Below, piece after piece: positions 45,143 through 53,865 of a stretch of DNA of 64,000 bases. Within the stretch, counting starts at the first letter, position 1. Every line of letters begins with the position of its first letter. Position numbers and translations under genes: made by a program. The stretch is from Flavobacteriaceae bacterium UBA3339 (GTDB lineage: Bacteria; Bacteroidota; Bacteroidia; Flavobacteriales; Flavobacteriaceae), in NCBI GenBank assembly GCA_002360925.1, contig DERN01000007.1, forward strand, positions 5,870 through 69,869, in the 5' to 3' direction. The notes under the pieces were generated by a model. It ran no database searches. It had not been told where the DNA came from and worked only from the letters and a program-made list of their open reading frames with translations.

Positions 45143-45789
45143 ATTCCTAAAGAATTAATTAAACCGTAATTCTCAACGTATATAGGTAATTCTAAAGGAC
45201 AATCTTCGTAAACATCTGAATGATGCTTTAAAAATTGAACTAAACTTACATTATTTGAGTTACCGCCGTTGTAATAGTCGTAAACCGGCACTCCATTATG
45301 ATAGTACTTTCTTACACGATTACAATGAATTGAACCAAACTCTTTAATAAACCGATTCCAGATAGAAACCAATTTAGATGTAGAATTTACGTTAACTGTG
45401 TTTTGTCCGTTTACAACCACTTCTCCTATTCCTGTTTGCTGACTTCGTGTTTGTCTAAGCCATTCGCAGAATACAAAGTCAGCGATTAAAGACGTTTTAT
45501 ACAATGTGCCTTCTTGAATCAGACCTTTGAAATAGAATTTTTGATTGTTAATTTCATAGCTTTTTCCGTTAACTAATTCTTTCCATCGATAGTCCGCATC
45601 CGGTTTTAATTTACCGTTAACGTCCAAATTAGCTTGTAGGCTTAAAACATTATCACTACCTAAAACACTTTCTAAAAGAGAATAAGACTTACTCTCAATT
45701 AGAATCTGAACCAAATCATTTTCATGCTGGATTTCCTGCGTGTTTGGAATGGTAATGTCTCCTTGAAAATAAGTCTTATCTATTAGCAT
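45139..45789 (-). CDS. Putative phage head-tail connector (216 aa)
   Basis: The 216-residue protein starts MLIDKTYFQGDITIPN and has a helical LVQILIESKSYSLLESVLG stretch that resembles Bacteroidota phage head-completion proteins of the DUF6712 kind. It is located directly after the capsid gene pair and overlaps the next gene by 4 bases (ATGA type). Assigned by similarity of pattern and position. Confidence 0.5.
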   Translation of the reverse strand: MLIDKTYFQGDITIPNTQEIQHENDLVQILIESKSYSLLESVLGSDNVLSLQANLDVNGKLKPDADYRWKELVNGKSYEINNQKFYFKGLIQEGTLYKTSLIADFVFCEWLRQTRSQQTGIGEVVVNGQNTVNVNSTSKLVSIWNRFIKEFGSIHCNRVRKYYHNGVPVYDYYNGGNSNNVSLVQFLKHHSDVYEDCPLELPIYVENYGLINSLGI

Positions 45790-45791
45790 GG

Positions 45792-46004
45792 TTAAATTAC
45801 TTTAGTCGTTGGTTCTTCAGAAGTTATTTTAACATCCTTTACCTCTGTTGCTAAACCTCTTTTTATTAAATATTCGGCAAATACTTTATGCTCAACATAC
45901 ATATTACCGTCAGATTTTAATTTAATAACCTTACTATCGTTCACGTTATCAAAATTGATTTTCTCTACAATCTTTTCTTCTTTTTGTTCTATTTTTCCTG
46001 CCAT
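45792..46004 (-). CDS. Small phage protein after the capsid gene (70 aa)
   Basis: The 70-residue, Lys/Glu/Val-rich protein has VFAEYLIKRGLATEV in the middle, which could be a small helical binding motif. It sits between capsid and connector genes with 2-base gaps on both sides, the location of head fibre or decoration proteins in other phages. Function not shown. Confidence 0.55.
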   Translation of the reverse strand: MAGKIEQKEEKIVEKINFDNVNDSKVIKLKSDGNMYVEHKVFAEYLIKRGLATEVKDVKITSEEPTTKVI

Positions 46005-46006
46005 GA

Positions 46007-47236
46007 TTACGCTGCTGGTTTAGTTAATGCTGCTTTAATTGTTGCTAAATTTCCTTTTACAATCGCCTTGAAGTCAATAGGAGCAATTGATAATATCGAA
46101 AACACCTCTCCGATAGTTGTGTATTCGTTTTCTATAAATTGATCTGCATATTGCCCTACTCTTAAAATAAAGTCTGTATGCTCTTCATCGTAAACAGAGA
46201 AATCTCCGACATAAAAAGTACCTGTAGGAACTTTATTAGAAGTTATCAATCTCATTTGGTCAATGCTTTGTCCGTTTGCTGCGATGTATGGTTTTAAAGC
46301 GAAGTTTCCGTTATTGTCCTGCGTGTAAACAGCAGCTGCTACATCTTGAGGGTTCATAATAACCTGCGTAGGGTTATAATTCAACGATTTAACTTGTAAT
46401 GCTGCTGCGATCACCGCTAAGGCATTATCAGGATTTACTAAGGTTCCATTTAAAACAGAAGAAACATAAGAGGTTGCGTTAGTGTCAATGATAGAAACCA
46501 ATCCATCCTGCCATTTAGTTAACACATCACGCTCTAACATTCTTATAATTTCCTTCAATAATTTCTTGTAGTCCATAGCAAACTCCTCAGTCCATTCAAC
46601 GCGACCAGCATACTTTTTACGAGATGTTGCGGTGTTTTGCCATTTGTACTGAATTAAAGGTTTAACAGCACCTTCTTCCGTTAATGCTGCAGCACCCTCT
46701 GTAGGCATTTGTTGCTTTTTAATTATTTGCTCAGGAATACTATCTTGACCAACAGAAGTGTTTTTGATTACTGATAAAATAAAGTTCTCAGGAATTCTGA
46801 TTACCGCAATATCGTTTGATACAGCAAAATTATCATTTGTCGGAAAGTCTAATCCTGCAATATTTGTAACCGTTCCGTTGTTGGTCATGTGCATTGCAGC
46901 AGCTTTAAATCTAAATTCAATAGACTTCTGTTCCTTTACAGCTTTTACGATTTCAGCATGGTTTTCTTTGACAACTTGCTCTAGATAACCTTTTAATTCA
47001 GGACTTGCCCCAATACCGCTGATAGTATCCTTTAAATTCGCAATATCTTCTTTCAAAGCGTCAAACATTGTTTTGTTTGCGTCTTTTACTTCGGTTGAAA
47101 GATTGTTTAATTTTTCTTCAATCTTTTCTAATTCTTCTTTTGTCACGGCTTCGTGAACTTGTGTTTTTAACGCTTCTATCGATTCGTTAATTTTCTTCGC
47201 CAATTCTTCGGCTGTCATTTCATTTTTGTTCATCAC
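46007..47236 (-). CDS. HK97-type major capsid protein
   Basis: The 409-residue protein has an N-terminal coiled-coil scaffold (delta) domain of about 110 residues rich in Glu and Lys. The HK97 fold starts at about residue 125 (NDIAVIRIPENFILSVI) and includes the PTEGAAALTEEGAVKPL loop and NPTQVIMNPQDVAA. The delta domain would be removed by the protease encoded immediately upstream. It is the main head shell protein. Confidence 0.9.
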   Translation of the reverse strand: MMNKNEMTAEELAKKINESIEALKTQVHEAVTKEELEKIEEKLNNLSTEVKDANKTMFDALKEDIANLKDTISGIGASPELKGYLEQVVKENHAEIVKAVKEQKSIEFRFKAAAMHMTNNGTVTNIAGLDFPTNDNFAVSNDIAVIRIPENFILSVIKNTSVGQDSIPEQIIKKQQMPTEGAAALTEEGAVKPLIQYKWQNTATSRKKYAGRVEWTEEFAMDYKKLLKEIIRMLERDVLTKWQDGLVSIIDTNATSYVSSVLNGTLVNPDNALAVIAAALQVKSLNYNPTQVIMNPQDVAAAVYTQDNNGNFALKPYIAANGQSIDQMRLITSNKVPTGTFYVGDFSVYDEEHTDFILRVGQYADQFIENEYTTIGEVFSILSIAPIDFKAIVKGNLATIKAALTKPAA

Positions 47237-48073
47237 TTAAATTTTGATGTTAGATAAAAACTTTTGTAACTCGTTTTGAGTGTCGTTTGACGGCTCGGCT
47301 TTATTTGAATCAGAGTGATTGCTCGGCTCTTGTTTCGCACTTGTTGATAATGTTGGAGTTATAGGATTTGAACCAAATACTACTGCTGAACCTTCCATTG
47401 CTTTTGCTTCTGTTACCGCCCAGAAATAGCCCCTGTTTTCAGCTTCTTCCTTATTTATAATTTGATCAATGTACTTGTCCCAGATCTCCTTTTCTTCTAC
47501 GTCCCATTTAGCATCAGAGTTAATGGCTAAATCGATCTTTACATAGCGCATTCCTACTGAGTGATTTTTAACTCTATTCTTGGAATACTGCTCGAACATA
47601 TAAGGGTGTCTCTCTTTGTCAATTACAGATTCGAACACTAAAGCTTCTGTTTCCCCTTCAACGTTTAATCCTAATTCTTTCCAAGTATATACTTTCAATG
47701 ACGCTTTTACATTGTCTGAAATGATCCCTTCGAAAGTTGCTCTATGCTGATCAAGTAAAAGCATATTTTTATTTTCTTTTACCGTTTTATTCCAAAGCCC
47801 CTTAATATGTACATCTCGATGCGAATCCATGATATTGGTTGTGTTTATAATTGACACAACTTTAATTTGATTCGGATTAACCCCCTCGCTACCTTCTGAC
47901 TTGTTAATTGAAACTTTCTCTTTGATTAAAACAGAAGTAAAATCGAAAGCATCAGATAATTTGTTTTGCATTTTTTTTTGAGCAATCAAAAGCGATTTGT
48001 TTTCTCTAAGCTTCTTGAATAACTCCTCTTGAGTCGCAAACACTTCGTTCGGAAATTCTTTACACGTAATCAT
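47237..48073 (-). CDS. Phage prohead maturation protease (S78/HK97 type)
   Basis: The 278-residue protein carries the prohead protease catalytic pattern: a His in LLLDQHRATFEG and a Ser in NHSVGMRYVKI about 70 residues later. A C-terminal tail rich in Ser, Asn and Glu follows. It lies directly upstream of the capsid gene, whose delta domain it should cleave. Its ATG overlaps the stop of a 39-codon gene (ATGA). Confidence 0.85.
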   Translation of the reverse strand: MITCKEFPNEVFATQEELFKKLRENKSLLIAQKKMQNKLSDAFDFTSVLIKEKVSINKSEGSEGVNPNQIKVVSIINTTNIMDSHRDVHIKGLWNKTVKENKNMLLLDQHRATFEGIISDNVKASLKVYTWKELGLNVEGETEALVFESVIDKERHPYMFEQYSKNRVKNHSVGMRYVKIDLAINSDAKWDVEEKEIWDKYIDQIINKEEAENRGYFWAVTEAKAMEGSAVVFGSNPITPTLSTSAKQEPSNHSDSNKAEPSNDTQNELQKFLSNIKI

Positions 48074-48189
48074 TTTTGTACAATTTTATCTTGTTTTAGA
48101 AACTCTATTTGCTTCTTAATAACTTCTCTTTCTTCTTCTGTTTTAGCTTGCTGAAGCTTTAAAAACAACTTATCTTCCTTTCTTTTCAT
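48070..48189 (-). CDS. Tiny phage protein between portal and protease (39 aa)
   Basis: ATG at 48187-48189 overlaps the portal stop as TAATG. Its TGA at 48070-48072 overlaps the protease ATG as ATGA. The 39-residue product is a charged helix (KRKEDKLFLKLQQAKTEEE). The double coupling argues that it is translated. Function unknown. Confidence 0.7.
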   Translation of the reverse strand: MKRKEDKLFLKLQQAKTEEEREVIKKQIEFLKQDKIVQK

Positions 48190-49409
48190 TACTGCATTAT
48201 TTCGTTAAGTAATCTTTGTTTCTCTTTCTCGTCAAATCCTAATTCAGATGCTATCTTAAGGTTTTCAAGTGCTGTTTTTCTGCTCGTTTCAAGCTCGCTT
48301 TTTGCGCTTTGATAAGCTGGTAAATGTTTCCATGTGATTTGCAAATCTTCTAAACCCCAACTTTCCATAAAATGCGCTACTAGCATGTCTCCTAACGGTT
48401 GTAAAGCAGTAGAAATAAACTTTACAAAGGCTTTGTCTTGATTCTCGAATGTTGCTCCACCACTTAAATAAGCTTCTGAGACATCTTTAGGAATACCTAA
48501 CATTTTACCGATTATGAAATATTGAGTCAAAAATGTTTCATCTAGCTTTAGATTTGCTAAACTCTTTACAAACGGCTCTATGTTTAAAGGCGATTTTGAA
48601 ACCGTAACCTCTTTTCTTGAAGCTATTTTTTGCTCTACATCCTTTTTTTCAACATCTCCCATTGTTGGGAAGTCGTTTAAATTTTGCTTATCTGATTTTG
48701 CAGAAACGCCAAACTTTTGAGTGTACTTTAAATTTGTTCCTAATGAATCTAGCGCGCTATCTGAATTAGCTATAATTTTATAAAGAGCGTCTAAAAAACT
48801 ATCCCCTTCATACCAATTACCGCTCAATCCGTTAGAAAGAGAGAAAAATGGCTTTATATGTTTCAATTGAATTTCTTTCTTGGATCCATTTGGTTGATGA
48901 TAAACGACGTTTGACTTCATTAGATCTCTATACTCCTTATCTCCTTCTACTAATCCTCCTAAAGCTTTCTTTTGATTTGTAGTAAATTCTAACCTATGAG
49001 GATGCAGCCAGTACAATTGATCTTTATCGCTTGCGGTATTAGCTGTTGTAGGATCATATAAATATGCGGTTCCCATGTTAACCCAATAGTAGTAATCCTT
49101 AAAAAACTGCTCCCATGACTGAAAGTAGTTCGGTTTTTTTCTTATTGTGTAAAGGAAATCTGTTTGTTGAAGAATATTGTTTTTAAACGAATGAATACGC
49201 CCTAAAGAACCTAAATCAGATATTAATCGAAAGTTAATCAATACAGCAGGATGATCCATTACAGCATTGAAACGCTGTTGAGCTGTTTTGATTTTGTTAG
49301 CTTTCGATATATTAGAGAATATCTGATTAAACCAATTACCTGCTGAATCTCTCTCTATTGATTCGGGTTGATAATAACGTCCGAAACTTAAATTAATATT
49401 AAATCCCAT
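48189..49409 (-). CDS. Phage portal protein
   Basis: The 406-residue protein matches the HK97/PBSX-like portal family: GRYYQPESIERDSAGNW at the start, then WEQFFKDYYYWVNMGTAYLY. In the last third, LGIPKDVSEAYLSGGATFENQDKAFVKF lies at about 295-322 (only its ends LGIPKD and AFVKF are given as anchors). It forms the dodecameric ring through which DNA enters the head. The gene is followed without a gap by a tiny gene and the protease. Confidence 0.88.
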   Translation of the reverse strand: MGFNINLSFGRYYQPESIERDSAGNWFNQIFSNISKANKIKTAQQRFNAVMDHPAVLINFRLISDLGSLGRIHSFKNNILQQTDFLYTIRKKPNYFQSWEQFFKDYYYWVNMGTAYLYDPTTANTASDKDQLYWLHPHRLEFTTNQKKALGGLVEGDKEYRDLMKSNVVYHQPNGSKKEIQLKHIKPFFSLSNGLSGNWYEGDSFLDALYKIIANSDSALDSLGTNLKYTQKFGVSAKSDKQNLNDFPTMGDVEKKDVEQKIASRKEVTVSKSPLNIEPFVKSLANLKLDETFLTQYFIIGKMLGIPKDVSEAYLSGGATFENQDKAFVKFISTALQPLGDMLVAHFMESWGLEDLQITWKHLPAYQSAKSELETSRKTALENLKIASELGFDEKEKQRLLNEIMQ

Positions 49410-49483
49410 ATAACAAATATAGACACTTGTTATAGAAACATAAAATATAATAGATAGAAGTTATTAGAATGGAATAAAATAAA

Positions 49484-49503
49484 AAAACACCTATTTAGGT
49501 GCT
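49484..49503 (-). terminator. Terminator after the 64-aa phage gene
   Basis: The minus strand reads GCACCTAAATAGGTG followed by a run of T. It overlaps the 64-aa gene's stop and separates the terminase genes from portal and capsid genes. Confidence 0.7.
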
Positions 49504-49685
49504 TCTGGTAAGTCTGTTATGTCCGCCCAATGCGATACCATTCGTGCTGTTATCTTTGTATTTCTTTCCGGATCCCAATGGATAACATAAGTTTTATTGT
49601 GATGATGCAATGCAAAATAATAGCATCCGGATTGTTTTGGTAAGTCCTTTTTTGAGGTGACTGTATTCCATTTAATCTTCTTCAT
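49491..49685 (-). CDS. Small phage protein, DUF551-like (64 aa)
   Basis: The product is a small aromatic-rich domain, with SGCYYFALHHHNKTY and a C-terminal VSHWADITDLPEAPK. The ending recalls the HWxPLPEPP tail of DUF551 proteins, which are common in phages and of unknown role. It lies 2 bases after terL. Confidence 0.55.
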   Translation of the reverse strand: MKKIKWNTVTSKKDLPKQSGCYYFALHHHNKTYVIHWDPERNTKITARMVSHWADITDLPEAPK

Positions 49686-49687
49686 GC

Positions 49688-51157
49688 TTATATAATTTTA
49701 ATAATTCCTAGTTCTCTTAAAGTTGTTGCGATGTACCTTGTCGGATCCATTGTATGATTGTTCACATCTTCCGGCTCTTCCAATTGCTCTCCTTTACGAT
49801 CTAAAGCATAAGAATAGTTTTCTTGTTCGTATTCAATATTTTTACTTTCTCGTGTATAATAAACTTCTAGTTTTGAAAGTAGGTCAATTCCATCTAAAAT
49901 AGAGCCTTGAGGTTTATTTGCTGCTTTTGCATATTCGTAACCAGCGCTTCGCAAAGCCTCTACTTTTGCAGGTCTGTTATTATCACAAATTACAGGGCGG
50001 TCTTTTTGTATTCCTAATTTATTAAACAACCATACAACCAAACCTTCTGCGTGCTCTTTCATTATTTGATATCTTTCTGTGTCGCTTAAGTCTGCTAATA
50101 TTCCGTTTTCTGATTTGTAATTTAATTCGTGTAGATATAGCTTTCCATCATCGTATTTAGCTTCTATAATTCCAAAAGGGTCTACTTTACCCCAGTCAAC
50201 ACCATACCAAACAGGCTTGTTAATCGATAGGTAATCACTATAATTTATAGGTTTCCATTTAAATATTCTATTCGGTCTTTCCGCCCCTATTCCCAGTCCG
50301 TATACTTGCCAATGGTAGTCAGATGCTGAATTAGTATCTTCGTTGTAGACACATCTTTGCAACTCTTTTATCTGCCTTTTTGTAAAAAGCAGCTTGTTTT
50401 CTTCAAAATCGTATGATTTAGCATCTTTAACCGTAATCAATCCGCTAACAACAACATCACTAAATTTTATTGATTGATATGATAACAATTGCCTTCTTGA
50501 TTCTTCCGGACAAAAAGGATTATCTAAGAAAGTAGAATGAAGCGTTATAGTGTCTTTTCGTGCCTTATATCCATTTTTATTAATAAAATGTGCTTCTCTT
50601 GGGTTCCAATCGAAAAGTATTTGTTTGGTACGTTGTAAAAGCTGTTTGAAAATTTCTTCGCTAAATGCGTATGGCTCGTTTATCCAAACTAAATCATTTG
50701 TCATACCCATTACTTTAACATCGCTGTCAAGTCCTGTAAATTGAATGACAGAATTTGTTTTCTTACATGTCCAAGTGTGCTTTTGTTTGTTGCGAATAAA
50801 GTATTTAGACAATTCTTCTTTCTGCATTAACTTCAATGCTTCTGATAAAGGAATATCTCCGTTTTCTGCCTGCTTCATCCTCCCCATTGGGTCAGATATC
50901 CATTTGATCCAATCAACCTCTAGAATATCGTGACAGTCTTTAGCAACATCACGAATAACCGCAACGCTCTTAAAATGCTGCGAATAAACAAACATAAATA
51001 TTACTTGGAAGTTACTCCAAGTCTTAGAGCTTCGAGAGCTACCCTCTTGACAGATGATTTTGTACTTAACAATAAACTTACCTTTGTCGTTTCTTATCCT
51101 TTCGTTTAAAGCTGTATAAGTGTCACTATAAACCGTTGTCGCGTTAAAGTTAATCAT
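49688..51157 (-). CDS. terL: Large terminase subunit (PBSX type)
   Basis: The 489-residue DNA-packaging motor has an ATPase part and a nuclease part. Walker A reads GSSRSSKT (about residues 39-46) and Walker B LVWINE (about 160). The RNase H-like nuclease has acidic residues in GVDWGKVDPFG and VICDNNRPAK. It translocates genomic DNA through the portal and cuts it. It overlaps terS by 8 bases. Confidence 0.93.
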   Translation of the reverse strand: MINFNATTVYSDTYTALNERIRNDKGKFIVKYKIICQEGSSRSSKTWSNFQVIFMFVYSQHFKSVAVIRDVAKDCHDILEVDWIKWISDPMGRMKQAENGDIPLSEALKLMQKEELSKYFIRNKQKHTWTCKKTNSVIQFTGLDSDVKVMGMTNDLVWINEPYAFSEEIFKQLLQRTKQILFDWNPREAHFINKNGYKARKDTITLHSTFLDNPFCPEESRRQLLSYQSIKFSDVVVSGLITVKDAKSYDFEENKLLFTKRQIKELQRCVYNEDTNSASDYHWQVYGLGIGAERPNRIFKWKPINYSDYLSINKPVWYGVDWGKVDPFGIIEAKYDDGKLYLHELNYKSENGILADLSDTERYQIMKEHAEGLVVWLFNKLGIQKDRPVICDNNRPAKVEALRSAGYEYAKAANKPQGSILDGIDLLSKLEVYYTRESKNIEYEQENYSYALDRKGEQLEEPEDVNNHTMDPTRYIATTLRELGIIKII

Positions 51158-51641
51158 CGTCTTGGTTTTTATGGAAGATGTTTACATTAACGATATGATC
51201 ATTAGACTCTTCTTCTGCTGGCTCTGGTTTATCTCTCCATTTAGAAGGCTGACGGTTATTAAGCCAGAATTTTATTGCTCTATCGTTAGCGGGAACGGCT
51301 TGCGGAACTTCAACAACCTCTACTTTTTCAGATTCTATTCTATTCCCTTTGTCGTCAAAATAAACATTTCGCGTTTTAAAAGCTTGATAAGCCGGTATTA
51401 ATCGATCTTGCGCTGATTTGTATAATGAATTAACGATTTCCATGTCTGCAACAGTCTTCCCCGCGCGTATGGACTCAATAAAAGATTTGTGAGCGTTTTT
51501 CCAATTGTTAATTGTAGTTTCTGTAACGTTAAAAAAATCAGCAAGTTCTTTATCGGTTGCGCCCAATAAGCAAAGCTTACGAGCTTGTTCGTCGTATTCT
51601 TTTTTATACCTTGAGGGTCTGCCTTGCGCTTTCTTAGCCAT
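51150..51641 (-). CDS. terS: Small terminase subunit
   Basis: The 163-residue protein has an N-terminal homeodomain-like helix-turn-helix (KLCLLGATDKELADFFNVTETTINNWK) at about residues 27-53, given here by its parts LCLLGATDKELADFF and TTINNWK. A helical oligomerisation region and an acidic C-terminus follow. It recognises the packaging site and works with TerL, which it overlaps by 8 bases. It is the first gene of the late operon. Confidence 0.88.
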   Translation of the reverse strand: MAKKAQGRPSRYKKEYDEQARKLCLLGATDKELADFFNVTETTINNWKNAHKSFIESIRAGKTVADMEIVNSLYKSAQDRLIPAYQAFKTRNVYFDDKGNRIESEKVEVVEVPQAVPANDRAIKFWLNNRQPSKWRDKPEPAEEESNDHIVNVNIFHKNQDDD

Positions 51642-51716
51642 TATAAATAGAACTTATTGAAACAAAAATAACAATAGTATTCTACTATTAAAAATACAGT
51701 TATTAGAAAATAAGGC

Positions 51717-51750
51717 ATAAAAAAGAGAGACTACTTAAAATCTCTCTTTT
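51717..51750 (-). terminator. Intrinsic terminator in the leader of the late operon
   Basis: The minus strand reads AAAAGAGAGA, a 10-base loop, TCTCTCTTTTTT. It lies upstream of terS and downstream of a -7 element, so transcripts starting there should stop unless antiterminated. Confidence 0.75.
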
Positions 51751-51804
51751 AAAAAGGTTCCCACCACAGGAGCCAAGCGTATTAAATTTTGTAATTTTTT
51801 CTAC
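51720..51804 (-). ncRNA. Candidate short leader RNA upstream of terS
   Basis: Between the -7 element at 51809-51816 and the terminator at 51717-51750 there is no ORF. There is a compact hairpin (GGCTCC / GGGAACC-type pairing of 51769-51774 with 51756-51761, G-T allowed). The result would be an RNA of about 80-85 nt. Confidence 0.45.
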
Positions 51805-51808
51805 ATTT

Positions 51809-51816
51809 CAAATATA
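51809..51816 (-). promoter_or_regulatory. Candidate late promoter -7 element
   Basis: The minus strand reads TATATTTG, pointing towards the leader RNA, the terminator and terS. Confidence 0.5.
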
Positions 51817-51870
51817 GCTCTATTTCTGTTTGGGTTTTTAAAAAGTTATTAGAATGGGAATGTTTTAGAA

Positions 51871-52386
51871 TTATCTGTTCTTATCATACACAACAGTAAC
51901 AATTACCTCTGATTTCTTAGGTTGTGTGATTTTTAATTCATAGTTTTTAAATGTCCACCAACGAATTGGGATATAACTTCTTTTTGCTAAATAATCTTGT
52001 TTTCTATATTCTTTAGCGAAAAAGGTATCTTCTCCGAAAACATTATAAAACTTATCTACAATGACCTTTATTTTTCGTTCGGTTTGATTCTTGTAATAAA
52101 CCGCATATGTTTTAATGCCGTCTGTTTTATCTTGTAATTGAGTGTATATAATCTCTCCGTCTTTCTCATAGTAAGAAGATGATTTAAATTCTACATTATA
52201 CACTTCATCTCCAAAATCTAAATCTTTAAAATTATCCTCCATCTCATCGTGTCTTTTGTCAAGTGGATTAATATCCAGATCACTTAACTTTTTTGAAATG
52301 ACAGAAACAGGAATTCTACGTGTGTGCGGTTCTGTTGGGTCTTGCGACTCAAATAGATTTCCAAATATTTTTTTAAAGAGGTTCAT
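51871..52386 (-). CDS. Prophage accessory protein (171 aa)
   Basis: The protein begins MNLFKKIFGNLFES, an amphipathic start resembling that of its neighbour (MKNFFKSIFGES). The rest is rich in charged and aromatic residues (WWTFKNYEL) and suggests a soluble alpha-beta domain. It lies between the repressor and terminase genes, a common place for genes expressed from the prophage. Function unknown. Confidence 0.6.
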   Translation of the reverse strand: MNLFKKIFGNLFESQDPTEPHTRRIPVSVISKKLSDLDINPLDKRHDEMEDNFKDLDFGDEVYNVEFKSSSYYEKDGEIIYTQLQDKTDGIKTYAVYYKNQTERKIKVIVDKFYNVFGEDTFFAKEYRKQDYLAKRSYIPIRWWTFKNYELKITQPKKSEVIVTVVYDKNR

Positions 52387-52398
52387 GTTGTTAAATAT

Positions 52399-53046
52399 TT
52401 AAAAATCATTTTCATACTTTCTATCAAGATGTTCGACAAGTTCTTTCATCAGATCTCCGTGTTCAAAAACAATCTCTACTTCTAAAAGGTTATTGATCAA
52501 CAAAGAGATGGAGTCTTTATTCTCTGTATTTCCAAAAAACCAATACGAGGAGAATGTGATTAATCCATTTTCAATACCTTGTAGTGTATATCCATCATCT
52601 TTAAAGTAAGGTTCTTCATAATACTCAAAAGCATTATGAGCTTTACGGTATTTGTTCTCAATTCTTTCTTTTAATTCATTATATAAATTAAAAACATGAG
52701 CTTCTAAAGTAGGCTTTAAGTAATAAGCTGATTTGCATAATTTATTATTTGTGAATAAGAAAAGTGCTGCTTCAGTTTTTTTTCCAACAAATTCTAAATT
52801 ATCATAAAAGACACCGTTGTCTATATTTGTTTCTGATCTAATCCCTCCTTTTGATTCCAATATAGAATTTAACTCCTCTCTGCTAATTCCAAATTCTATT
52901 CCTAAACCTGCATTAATATCTTCTATGGTGTCAAGGTTTGTGTTATTTTCTAATACAGGATTATTATCTTTATTACACATGGAGTGATCTTTTGAAGTTT
53001 CTATAGGTTGACTTTCTCCAAAAATAGATTTAAAAAAATTTTTCAT
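52399..53046 (-). CDS. Prophage accessory protein (215 aa)
   Basis: The ATG at 53046 is chosen. A longer reading starting at 53082 overlaps the upstream gene. The N-terminus MKNFFKSIFGES resembles that of the 171-aa neighbour, then a low-complexity linker and an alpha-beta region with LKERIENKYRKAHNAFEYYEE. Function unknown. It might be an immunity or superinfection-related factor by location only. Confidence 0.55.
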   Translation of the reverse strand: MKNFFKSIFGESQPIETSKDHSMCNKDNNPVLENNTNLDTIEDINAGLGIEFGISREELNSILESKGGIRSETNIDNGVFYDNLEFVGKKTEAALFLFTNNKLCKSAYYLKPTLEAHVFNLYNELKERIENKYRKAHNAFEYYEEPYFKDDGYTLQGIENGLITFSSYWFFGNTENKDSISLLINNLLEVEIVFEHGDLMKELVEHLDRKYENDF

Positions 53047-53062
53047 ATCAGGGTCTTTTAGA

Positions 53063-53278
53063 TTAATCTTCACAACCAACATACACAGCTTCTGGAGCGC
53101 CTGTTTCTTTCAAAGGCTGTCCTGTTTCGCAATCTATAGGCATGTTTTCAAAATAGAAATAAGTTTCTCTATCAGGAGATTTGTATTTTGCGTTTTTGCA
53201 AATACATTCCTTATCATCGTCTTTATCACATGAAGATAAAGAAATAGCTAAAAAGCTTAATAGTAGTAGTTTTTTCAT
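53063..53278 (-). CDS. Small prophage lipoprotein (71 aa)
   Basis: The signal peptide and lipobox (LSSCDKDDD, lipidated Cys near residue 17) are followed by an acidic Cys-bearing domain (ECICKNA, MPIDCETG, VGCED). Its ATG overlaps the stop of the upstream lipoprotein gene by 4 bases. A prophage-encoded lipoprotein at this place could act in superinfection exclusion, which is inference. Confidence 0.65.
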   Translation of the reverse strand: MKKLLLLSFLAISLSSCDKDDDKECICKNAKYKSPDRETYFYFENMPIDCETGQPLKETGAPEAVYVGCED

Positions 53279-53784
53279 TTTTTATATTTATTGGATATTT
53301 CAAAATAACAATCAGCGGTTTTTTGAAGGTCGTTTTGGGAATCTTCGTTTATGTAGAAATCTATATAATCTCCATATGTTTTTATTCTAAAACCTTTTAA
53401 CTTTTTGTTTTTAAATTCTGATATGAAAGGGCGCTCTATAAGTAAATGCCCTCTACAGTTTGGTTCGTTTTTGACAAAATACTCTGTTGTTGAATTGTCA
53501 GTGTATAAGAAAATTATTTTTGTATTTTGTTCAGAACATAAAGATTTTATTAACTCAATTTCAACATAATAAAGTTTTAAATCTAAAGAACTGAAAAGTA
53601 TTTTTCCGTATGTTTTATTATCGTTATCTTTTAACGAAACATGCTTACTTTCATATAATGTCCTATTTTCAAACTCATCAGTATTTTCATAAAAATAATA
53701 TTTACACGGCAACTCAGTGTTATCTTTTTTTTCCTTACATGCACTTAAGGTTATTAGCAAGAAAAACAGCAGGAATTTATTCAT
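53275..53784 (-). CDS. Prophage lipoprotein (169 aa)
   Basis: The product starts MNKFLLFFLLITLSACKEK with a clear lipobox (LSAC). A single alpha-beta domain of about 150 residues ends in ADCYFEISNKYKK. It overlaps the downstream small lipoprotein gene by 4 bases, so both are made together from the prophage. No family recognised. Confidence 0.65.
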   Translation of the reverse strand: MNKFLLFFLLITLSACKEKKDNTELPCKYYFYENTDEFENRTLYESKHVSLKDNDNKTYGKILFSSLDLKLYYVEIELIKSLCSEQNTKIIFLYTDNSTTEYFVKNEPNCRGHLLIERPFISEFKNKKLKGFRIKTYGDYIDFYINEDSQNDLQKTADCYFEISNKYKK

Positions 53785-53865
53785 AAGTTTATAAATTAAA
53801 AAGTTCGTTTTTAAAATTATAAGTTTAATTAATAATTATTTTACGGGTTTCCGCATTTTTTAAAA

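Noticed and set aside
49407..49425. TATATTTG on the minus strand directly before the portal ATG
   Set aside because: It would give a leaderless mRNA, and the spacing to the ATG is too short for a normal promoter, so it is probably chance.
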